Assembly (NCBI GenBank): GCA_030607835.1
Contig: JAUWJE010000156.1
Location: forward strand, 1-5,369
Length of the DNA stretch: 5,369 nt
Origin: Candidatus Fermentibacterota bacterium
GTDB taxonomy: Bacteria; Fermentibacterota; Fermentibacteria; Fermentibacterales; JCC-6
Direction: 5' to 3'
Shown: positions 1 through 5,369 of the stretch, piece after piece
How positions within the stretch are numbered: position 1 is the stretch's first letter
Layout of the letters: the number at the start of each line of letters is the position of its first letter
The notes under the pieces: model-generated
Told to the model about the DNA's origin: nothing
Database searches by the model: none
What the model saw: only the letters and a program-made list of their open reading frames with translations
Program-made: the position numbers and the translations under genes

Positions 1-268
1 CTGTGAATTCGTATCCGGAAGCATTGAAATGAAGCAAAGGGGTCGCGCCGGGGGGAACAGGAATAAATAGAGTGACAGCAGGGCGGAGGGGTTCTCCAGG
101 GATACTTCTTAATCCTGCATTTTCAAATACCGTGTAGCTGCCATATTCAGTCGTGATAATTTCCGGATTATTGAATGTCAGGACTGTGGAATAACCGCTA
201 GAAGGATCAACAGATGAAGCAAGTGAGAACTGAGAGTTAAGAGCGATAAAGAGAAATAGCGCAATCAT
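1..268 (-). CDS. Second C25 (gingipain/PorU-like) protein, N-terminal fragment, truncated by window edge
   Basis: The reading frame opens at ATG (268-266) and runs 89 codons without a stop to the window edge, so only the N-terminus is visible. Residues 1-17 or so form a hydrophobic leader (MIALFLFIALNSQFSLAS) typical of a Sec signal peptide, although its n-region has no Lys or Arg. The next 56 residues align without gaps to residues 28-83 of the large peptidase encoded at 1038-4823, with 16 identities by my hand count. The shared block FIPVPPG corresponds to FIPIPPG in that protein. This region matches the propeptide that precedes C25 peptidase domains, so a second exported C25-type protein is inferred. 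The catalytic domain lies outside the window, so activity is unknown. The start overlaps the sirtuin stop as ATGA, and a GAGGGGG Shine-Dalgarno-like sequence lies 10 nt upstream. No alternative in-frame start was found in the roughly 75 nt upstream that I read. Confidence 0.8.
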   Translation of the reverse strand, partial: MIALFLFIALNSQFSLASSVDPSSGYSTVLTFNNPEIITTEYGSYTVFENAGLRSIPGEPLRPAVTLFIPVPPGATPLLHFNASGYEFT

Positions 269-1038
269 CTGAGTGATACCCCCTCGACTAAGAGCGGAAG
301 AATCTGCCCCGCTGCACCATGAATACTTATCACTCCGGCGAGAGAAGTGAGAGGTGTTTCTTCCGGGTTTATCTCGATTACAGGCAAACCCCTGCGAAGG
401 ACGATCAGGGGAAGAGAACTTGCCGGATAGACAAGCATGGATGTTCCGATAACAAGAATAAGATCACAGGTTTCAGCGAGGTTTAACGCTCTCCTCAGCG
501 CTTGTTCGGGAAGCTGTTCTCCGAAAAGCACCACATCAGGTCTGAGTATGCTTCCGCATGAACAGTGAGGTGGAAGATGCTCAAACAGTTCCTCGTTAAT
601 GGGAACTGATGGCGCTCCGCATCTGTTTATGCAAGAAGCGGTTTTGAGGTTACCATGGAGTTCCACTACATCAATCAATCCTGCCTTCTGAAGAAGCCCG
701 TCAACATTCTGCGTCACCACCGGTAATTTCCCGAGTTGATCCTGAAGCTGTACAAGAGCGTGATAACCCGCGTGCGGCTGAATATCTTCATATGCTTTCA
801 GCCTTTCTCCATACCATTCCCACACCAGTTCAGGGTCTTTTCTGAGACCCTCCGGAGAAGCAAGATCCTCAGCCCTGTGTTCGCGCCAGTAGCCATCCTC
901 ACCGCGAAACGTCCGGACTCCGCTCTCGCTGGACATTCCGGCTCCGGTGGAAATAATCGGTGCTTCCGCGTCTGCGAGTATTTCTATGATTTCATTAATT
1001 AATTTCTCTGATGATAATTCCGTCATTGTCATTCTCAT
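265..1038 (-). CDS. cobB: Sirtuin, NAD-dependent protein deacylase (CobB/SIRT5-like, class III)
   Basis: A complete 257-residue Sir2-family enzyme of usual length. Such enzymes remove acyl groups from protein lysines using NAD+, releasing nicotinamide and O-acyl-ADP-ribose. Visible motifs are GAGMS (32-36) and TFRG (43-46) for NAD binding, TQNVDGL (109-115), LHG with the catalytic His128, four zinc-ligand cysteines (C136, C140, C159, C161), RPDVVLFGE (166-174), GTSMLVYPA (198-206) and IEIN (221-224). Tyr76 and Arg79 form the Y-x-x-R signature that in SIRT5 and Escherichia coli CobB binds acidic acyl groups. Desuccinylase or demalonylase activity beside deacetylase activity is therefore predicted, not shown. 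There is no signal peptide, so it should act in the cytoplasm. The start overlaps the upstream peptidase stop (TGATG) without a clear Shine-Dalgarno, suggesting reinitiation. Met3 or Met5 are possible alternative starts. The stop overlaps the next start (ATGA). Confidence 0.95.
   Translation of the reverse strand: MRMTMTELSSEKLINEIIEILADAEAPIISTGAGMSSESGVRTFRGEDGYWREHRAEDLASPEGLRKDPELVWEWYGERLKAYEDIQPHAGYHALVQLQDQLGKLPVVTQNVDGLLQKAGLIDVVELHGNLKTASCINRCGAPSVPINEELFEHLPPHCSCGSILRPDVVLFGEQLPEQALRRALNLAETCDLILVIGTSMLVYPASSLPLIVLRRGLPVIEINPEETPLTSLAGVISIHGAAGQILPLLVEGVSLR
279..285 (-). promoter_or_regulatory. Shine-Dalgarno-like GAGGGGG for the second C25 gene, inside the sirtuin coding region
   Basis: On the minus strand, GAGGGGG ends 10 nt before the ATG at 268-266 and lies within the last codons of the sirtuin gene. 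It supports the ATG that overlaps the sirtuin stop and suggests that the downstream gene can recruit ribosomes itself as well as by coupling. Confidence 0.55.
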
Positions 1039-4000
1039 CAGTCTGTTTGACGAATGACAGCAAGAACATCAGTGACAGAGCTTGAGGCACCTTCAGGAAC
1101 GGAAAATTCAATTCTGAAGATGTAAGCTCCAGACGCTGGTTCATCACCATCTGTATCCAGACCATCCCAAATAATCTGATTATATCCCTCACGGCAGGAT
1201 ACCGTTTTTCTCCATATTGCTCTCCCGGTGACAGTATAAACCGTTATCAGGGCTGTGCCGGATGCCGCAGTTTCAAAATTGAAACAGCGTTGTCCTGATC
1301 CCGGATTGGGATACACGAAAACTGAAGAAAGAAGTTCAGTTGATAATCCGGTAGTTGCAAAATCAAGAGTGTCCCGTGTTGAATTGCCCATACCATCCCA
1401 CACGGCCAGGATGATCCTGTGAGATCCTTCTGCCAGTTCCGGAAGGGTGTATTCTATCTCACCATGTGTATGGCTGTCAGGTCGATACATGAAGTACCGG
1501 CTGATATCGAATCCCTGCGAATCCAGACTCATCAGTATCGATCGTCCGGCACCGCCACCCATCACGCAGATACCACTGGAATCAGAGATGGAAGCCCTGA
1601 GTGCCGCGTTTCCATGTACAACAGGATTTTCCTCTCCTCTGTGTCCCTCAATCCATAACTCCAGTTCAGGCGGCAGCGTGTCATCAGCATAAATTCCATT
1701 ATCCACAACAGAAACCCATTCGCGGAATGCGACTTCTGCAAACTCATTCGAGATCCCAACGGCGCTGCCACGAGAGAATGCTCCGGTATCGGCCTGTACA
1801 GGCATGAAGAACGGAACCGAGAAATGCCCCTCGGTTCCTGTAACCAATCCCTGGTAGACACTGGATCCGTAATGCAGATACTGCATTACAGTCCCACCAA
1901 TGCAGGTGAACTCTGTCTCTCTGCCGCTTTCCGAAATGTTCAGAAATGCCGCTGAGTTGCTCCGAAGCGATCCACTGACACTGTTGATCACGCCGCGATG
2001 AAGAGAATCTCCGGATACTTCGAAACTGCAGCCGTCAGAAGAGGGAAAAACAGGGCATACTCCGCCGTCTCCGAAAAACACATAAAAACGGTTATTGGAA
2101 TGATAACTTGCTGCATTTGATACTTTAGCCAGCCAGAGCGACGTTCCCGCGCTCGGATAATCTCCGTTTATGAAAGAGGTTCTGAAGAGATTGGTATAAT
2201 AGTCACTGAAGAGGTTTGTATTTCCACCGGAATATGTTCCACGGGTTCCTGCTATCGAGGCTATCGCTCCTCCCCCGACCTTAAACGTGAATTCCTCAGC
2301 CATACAGTCTGCGGAAATCATGTCAAAATGTCCGACATCACAGGTTGCGAAGATCATTACGGGCTGACGCCCTTCATTATGAATCCTTTGGACATCACTT
2401 GATACAAGCAGTTTCTCCATAGCAATCTGGCCATAGGAACCATGTCCGAAGAAAATCACGTTAGCGTATCCCAGAGTCAGTTCCTCTATGAAATCTTCCC
2501 TTGCCAGCGGCTTTTCAGGATGCACTCCTTCTGTACTAGTGCCGGGAGGCCATGGGTACTCAATCAGGTAGAATTTCACCCTTTCGAGACTTTTCGGTAA
2601 AATTGTATCGGCAAGAGTCTCACAGGCCAATGTGTGTTGTGTTTCATTTTCCGAGTCTCTATTCCACTCATCATCAGCAACAAGAAGAATTCTGTTCGCC
2701 CACTGTCCTGAAGGTTCCTCCGATTCGTACTGCATGAGTTTGGAGAGATATGCAGCAAGTACGGGCTGTGAGGAGACTGAAATTCTCGACAGAGGGGTTT
2801 CGGGAAGCTCTCCTTCATCGTGAGCGATCACGTAATAATCATCAACATTATCATCATCAGCGCCGATCAATTCAAGATAAACCGGAATCAATGTCGGCGC
2901 AGGTGTTACATGCATGAGTGGATCGTACGAACCGTCTCCCACAAGCACAAGAGCCTGCGCGGGTTTATCCCACGAATCCTGAGTGTACCTGAAAAAAGAT
3001 CTGATCGCTCCGGGATCCCGGAGCCCCTGACCGAATTCATTGTATACCTCACCGGTGGTGACCATGACTGTAGATAAACCTCTCATGCCGTATATGGTCT
3101 CAATCGGTTCAGCAGCTTCGAGCAGCTCGTTTGCCACAACTACAGCTATGTCACCCTGAATTCCGGTTCCAATAATCCGTCCTGGTTCGGCCGGCAGCAA
3201 AGAGTCAGGAGACAGGTATCCATCTGTTCCCGTGAGCCACAGTTCGGACCCTGACTCAATTTCAAGTGAAACACTGAGCAGTCCGCCGTTCATTCTACCC
3301 CTCAGTCTTTTTGTGGCGAATGGATTTGAGACATCCAGAAGACTGTACGAGTCCGCGGCACCCCCCAATGAGAAGGTGTACCGTCCTTGAACAATATCGG
3401 TGAATCGCAGTAATCGTCCCGCGGCGTAAGACAGGCGCCTGGGGTAATCAGCCTGGAAGCAATTGAACTGAACTGTTCCGGGGTCATTCAGAGCGGTCAC
3501 TTTCAGCAGGTTCATTGAAGGGTCAAAAGTAAGCTCCTCGAGTGTTAATAAAAATTCAGTTTTTCCATACCAGGATGTATCGGCAATCAGATCACCGTTG
3601 AGCTGAATTGAAACATCGTGACCATAGTGGGAGGTTGAGGTCAGGGAGATTACCAGTCTACCGTCTCCGTCAACTGATGAACTTGAGAAATAAAAGTAAC
3701 CGGGAATATTCTCGTAAAGCATTGACCATACCCACCCGGTACTTTCCTCACAACCTGCGACCCAGACATAATCCTGTTCCTGCCAGAGATTATGTAAAAG
3801 GCTGTCACCCCAAGCCGGAGATCCGTCAGGTGTCGCGTCCAGAGTATCCATTCTCAGCCCATTTTCGCCTCCCCACGTAAGCCAGTAGACATTGTGGGTC
3901 GCATAACGGTGATGAAGCCTTTCAGATACTCCTTCATTGAATGTAAACCTGTTCAGATCTTGCGCGAAGAACCTGAGAGTATCGGATTGATCGAATACCC

Positions 4001-4823
4001 CGTCTCCTCCGTCATCTACTTCAATTGCAATTTCACTAAGTGAATGCTCTTCTCCCGGATCGTTAAGATTGAATTGTGTTCCCGGTCCGGTGAACATCCG
4101 GATAGAGCTTGAGGGAACACCGTTTACATCACACCCGGCCTGAGCGAATTCTTCTCCGGTTACTGAATAAGGACCTGTAGAAGAAATGGCAATTCTAACC
4201 CATGGAAGTCCCCAGAACGGACTTGAAGCTCGGGTGCTGGAATTCGGCCAGTAGACGACGGAGGGAAGACAGAGAGCGCTGAGAAGCGGATTGTCTATCT
4301 CACGGCTTCCACTTCTCGGAGGCCATTCGAGCCGAATATTCAGTTCAGTGGGAATTCTTGAATTGTCACCCGACGCAAATGGCGAAACGGTTACAGCGGC
4401 AACGGTTGTTCCGGCTATATGCATTGTGTCAAGCTCAGCATAACTCCCGCGGATGGCAGCAGGGGAGATCAGTGGAATATTCCATTCGGCGTCCAGACCG
4501 GAACCGGTCAGGACCGGTGTGACCAGGAATGGACCGGGCAGCTCAACTCTCTGGAAATCTCCCGGTGTACATGTAATGACAGGTTCGCATCCGGGTGGAA
4601 TGGGAATGAAATACGTTCTGGAAGGAGCTACATAATCTCCTTCAGTAAGGGATATTCCCATGCCGCGTATGGTTGGATACCAATAACCTTCGTATTCAAG
4701 GAAAACCGGCTCATCAATGACTACAGAAAATGAGCACCCGTCCGAACCGGAGTAATCCACGGAAACAACGTCTGATTGAACCCGCACATTCAGCATGCAT
4801 ACAACCAACAATATCTGAAGCAA
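1038..4823 (-). CDS. Exported PorU-like C25-family cysteine peptidase with FlgD-like/T9SS-type C-terminal domain
   Basis: A 1261-residue protein. Domains in order: leader (about 1-17); propeptide-like region (about 28-165, FIPIPPG at 72-78); PorU-type N-terminal region with an acidic loop (DDGGDGVFDQSD, 270-281) and NVYWLTWG (311-318); C25 domain (about 555-925) with LVGDGSYDP (627-635), DDYYVI (661-666), catalytic His794 in FFGHGS and Cys828 in ATCDVGHFD; a beta-rich spacer; and a C-terminal domain from YPNPGSG (1171) to SGAYIFRI (1231-1238), resembling FlgD-like Ig or T9SS sorting domains. In PorU such a peptidase removes C-terminal signals from T9SS cargo at the outer membrane. The long region before the C25 domain fits PorU better than gingipains, but a secreted protease cannot be excluded. 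The start is TTG, chosen because AAAGGAG lies 7 nt upstream and an in-frame TAA (4829-4827) blocks extension. The stop overlaps the sirtuin start. Confidence 0.92.
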   Translation of the reverse strand: MLQILLVVCMLNVRVQSDVVSVDYSGSDGCSFSVVIDEPVFLEYEGYWYPTIRGMGISLTEGDYVAPSRTYFIPIPPGCEPVITCTPGDFQRVELPGPFLVTPVLTGSGLDAEWNIPLISPAAIRGSYAELDTMHIAGTTVAAVTVSPFASGDNSRIPTELNIRLEWPPRSGSREIDNPLLSALCLPSVVYWPNSSTRASSPFWGLPWVRIAISSTGPYSVTGEEFAQAGCDVNGVPSSSIRMFTGPGTQFNLNDPGEEHSLSEIAIEVDDGGDGVFDQSDTLRFFAQDLNRFTFNEGVSERLHHRYATHNVYWLTWGGENGLRMDTLDATPDGSPAWGDSLLHNLWQEQDYVWVAGCEESTGWVWSMLYENIPGYFYFSSSSVDGDGRLVISLTSTSHYGHDVSIQLNGDLIADTSWYGKTEFLLTLEELTFDPSMNLLKVTALNDPGTVQFNCFQADYPRRLSYAAGRLLRFTDIVQGRYTFSLGGAADSYSLLDVSNPFATKRLRGRMNGGLLSVSLEIESGSELWLTGTDGYLSPDSLLPAEPGRIIGTGIQGDIAVVVANELLEAAEPIETIYGMRGLSTVMVTTGEVYNEFGQGLRDPGAIRSFFRYTQDSWDKPAQALVLVGDGSYDPLMHVTPAPTLIPVYLELIGADDDNVDDYYVIAHDEGELPETPLSRISVSSQPVLAAYLSKLMQYESEEPSGQWANRILLVADDEWNRDSENETQHTLACETLADTILPKSLERVKFYLIEYPWPPGTSTEGVHPEKPLAREDFIEELTLGYANVIFFGHGSYGQIAMEKLLVSSDVQRIHNEGRQPVMIFATCDVGHFDMISADCMAEEFTFKVGGGAIASIAGTRGTYSGGNTNLFSDYYTNLFRTSFINGDYPSAGTSLWLAKVSNAASYHSNNRFYVFFGDGGVCPVFPSSDGCSFEVSGDSLHRGVINSVSGSLRSNSAAFLNISESGRETEFTCIGGTVMQYLHYGSSVYQGLVTGTEGHFSVPFFMPVQADTGAFSRGSAVGISNEFAEVAFREWVSVVDNGIYADDTLPPELELWIEGHRGEENPVVHGNAALRASISDSSGICVMGGGAGRSILMSLDSQGFDISRYFMYRPDSHTHGEIEYTLPELAEGSHRIILAVWDGMGNSTRDTLDFATTGLSTELLSSVFVYPNPGSGQRCFNFETAASGTALITVYTVTGRAIWRKTVSCREGYNQIIWDGLDTDGDEPASGAYIFRIEFSVPEGASSSVTDVLAVIRQTD

Positions 4824-4830
4824 AATTTAA

Positions 4831-4837
4831 CTCCTTT
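4831..4837 (-). promoter_or_regulatory. Strong Shine-Dalgarno (AAAGGAG) that fixes the TTG start of the C25 peptidase
   Basis: On the minus strand, AAAGGAG is followed by a 7-nt spacer (TTAAATT) and the TTG at 4823-4821. The spacer contains an in-frame TAA, so translation cannot begin further upstream. The first in-frame ATG (codon 10) would remove half of the hydrophobic leader and has no comparable ribosome binding site. The site is partly covered by the right arm of an inverted repeat (4836-4864). Confidence 0.85.
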
Positions 4838-4864
4838 CAGTATGGGATACTACTCAATACTGAA
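4836..4864. repeat. Perfect 8-bp inverted repeat overlapping the peptidase ribosome binding site (possible operator or mRNA hairpin)
   Basis: On the plus strand, ttcagtat (4836-4843) and atactgaa (4857-4864) are exact reverse complements separated by 13 bp. A second, smaller inverted repeat, agtat-ggg-atact (4839-4851), shares the left arm, so two alternative hairpins compete for the same segment. The atact unit also recurs as a direct repeat 10 bp apart (4847 and 4857), about one helical turn. The arm nearest the gene covers the first two bases of the AAAGGAG ribosome binding site. The symmetry is directly seen; a role in repressor binding or translational control is inference. Confidence 0.5.
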
Positions 4865-4929
4865 CATACGGCGCAAGGTGTCAGGATAAATGAATATAAC
4901 TCCGGTATTCAGGATATGTTCCCGTGTAC

Positions 4930-5369
4930 TCAGTCCGGAGGATTCATCGGTTCCTGCTGATTATATTCCTCAAATGCTCTGATTATTTCACCATGACTGA
5001 TAATCCTGCTGAGAAAAGATTCTCTGCTCGAGGGATCCTTAATTCTGTCGGCAGCTTGCATCAGGTCTCGATAAGCCTGTTCAGTCAGCCTCCTGTGCTT
5101 GTCAATCCATAAACTTCTACTGGGAGAACTTCGGCACCCTCGATTGATTAGAAGTCTGTAAGCCTGAGCCAGAATCCACAGAATACCCATTCTATCCTTT
5201 TTACTCTGTGCCTTTCCCTCATCCTCTGCTCCTTTTATCAGTTCAAGAGCTTCAGCTTCCACCTCCTGCGAAGAATCCACTCTGAGTATTGCATGAGCCA
5301 GGAGACCTCTAACCTGAGGTTTTATCTTCGCTGCTCCAATACTCTCCAGAATCTTCAGTGACCTTCGCA
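4930..5369 (-). CDS. C-terminal fragment of a helix-rich protein of unknown function
   Basis: The frame is open from the window edge to a TGA at 4932-4930, giving 145 visible codons, so the gene's beginning lies outside the window. I do not recognise the family. The visible part is rich in charged residues and Leu, Ile and Ala in helix-like spacing: for example a stretch around ALELIKGAEDEGKAQSKKDR, then ILWILAQAYRLLINRG, then LTEQAYRDLMQAADRIKD. It ends in a short, flexible Pro- and Asn-containing tail (NPPD). Alternating amphipathic helices of this kind suggest a TPR-like or other alpha-helical repeat region, but no TPR consensus is clear enough to assert. No membrane segment is visible. 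A GTG at 5280-5278 could be read as a start giving 116 residues, but no Shine-Dalgarno precedes it and the frame stays open beyond, so I treat it as an internal valine. It is separated by 106 bp from the peptidase gene. Confidence 0.75.
   Translation of the reverse strand, partial: RRSLKILESIGAAKIKPQVRGLLAHAILRVDSSQEVEAEALELIKGAEDEGKAQSKKDRMGILWILAQAYRLLINRGCRSSPSRSLWIDKHRRLTEQAYRDLMQAADRIKDPSSRESFLSRIISHGEIIRAFEEYNQQEPMNPPD

Larger units (their letters stand above)
4824..4929 (-). other. Intergenic leader between the helix-rich gene and the peptidase operon
   Basis: This 106-bp gap is the only noncoding stretch in the window and the likely place for an operon promoter. On the minus strand, CTGACA (4884-4879) matches five of six bases of a sigma-70 -35 box, but the hexamers 16-18 nt downstream match the -10 consensus poorly, so no promoter is assigned. 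A weak inverted repeat, TGAATA/TATTCA with a 9-nt loop (4911-4891), follows the upstream stop codon. It has no GC-rich stem or U-tract, so it is not called a terminator. Confidence 0.4.

Noticed and set aside
995..1192. Minus-strand 65-codon frame across the peptidase-sirtuin junction
   Set aside because: It overlaps both real genes in another frame and has no own ribosome site or homology that I can recognise.
2018..2035. Recurrence of DGCSF at residues 28-32 and 930-934 of the peptidase
   Set aside because: The DNA of the two copies is not conserved and the flanking residues differ, so chance is the likely reason.
2820..3077. Plus-strand open frame of 85 codons
   Set aside because: It is antisense to the C25 domain, and its Ile-rich start simply mirrors the Asp codons of the ADDDNVDD segment.
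4496..4538. Repeated ACCGG units on the plus strand
   Set aside because: They fall within the coding sequence, mirror Pro, Val, Thr and Gly codons of the propeptide region, and show no regular spacing.
4419..4733. Plus-strand open frame of 104 codons
   Set aside because: It lies wholly opposite the well-supported peptidase gene, has no recognisable motif, and looks like a shadow of that gene.
4797..4823. Lipoprotein signal with Cys9 (LVVC) in the peptidase leader
   Set aside because: Val at -1 does not fit a lipobox, and the Cys is too close to the N-terminus.
4847..4884. Sigma-70 promoter upstream of the peptidase
   Set aside because: CTGACA is a good -35 match, but no hexamer at 16-18 nt matches the -10 box well, and the sigma factor consensus of this organism is unknown.
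4891..4911. Rho-independent terminator after the helix-rich gene
   Set aside because: The stem is only 6 AT-rich pairs with a 9-nt loop and no following U-tract.
4930..5280. Separate 116-residue gene starting at GTG 5280
   Set aside because: The frame remains open to the window edge and there is no Shine-Dalgarno before the GTG, so a truncated longer gene is more likely.

Overview
The window is a compact, leftward-transcribed (minus strand) bacterial block of about 5.4 kb. It holds two complete genes and two genes cut by the window edges. In transcription order they are: the 3' end of a helix-rich protein of unknown function (5369-4930), a 106-bp gap, a large exported C25-family (gingipain/PorU-type) cysteine peptidase (4823-1038), a CobB/SIRT5-like NAD-dependent deacylase (1038-265), and the first 89 codons of a second exported protein whose N-terminus matches the propeptide region of the first peptidase (268-1). 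I see no convincing gene on the plus strand, and no tRNA, rRNA, CRISPR array or insertion sequence.

Organism: the large peptidase resembles PorU of the type IX secretion system (T9SS). It has an N-terminal propeptide with an FIPIPPG motif, a DGGDGVFD...D-type acidic loop followed by NVYWLTWG, a C25 domain with both catalytic residues, and a C-terminal YPNPGSG...SGAYIFRI FlgD-like/T9SS-type sorting domain. This combination is typical of the Fibrobacteres-Chlorobi-Bacteroidetes superphylum and related candidate phyla such as Fermentibacterota, Latescibacterota and Cloacimonadota. Base composition looks balanced, roughly half GC. Assigning a phylum is inference, and no 16S or other marker is present.

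Layout and coupling: the three downstream genes are packed without gaps. The peptidase stop overlaps the sirtuin start as TGATG (1040-1036), and the sirtuin stop overlaps the next start as ATGA (268-265). They are therefore very probably one mRNA with translational coupling. The leading peptidase gene appears to start at TTG behind a near-perfect Shine-Dalgarno sequence, and a perfect 8-bp inverted repeat overlaps that site, making it a candidate control element for the operon.

How the genes may work together: the two C25-type proteins would be exported and act in the periplasm or at the cell surface, while the sirtuin has no signal peptide and should act in the cytoplasm on acylated lysines. 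A shared pathway is not evident. The main point of interest is that a cytosolic deacylase is translationally locked between two exported, paralogous peptidase-like genes.
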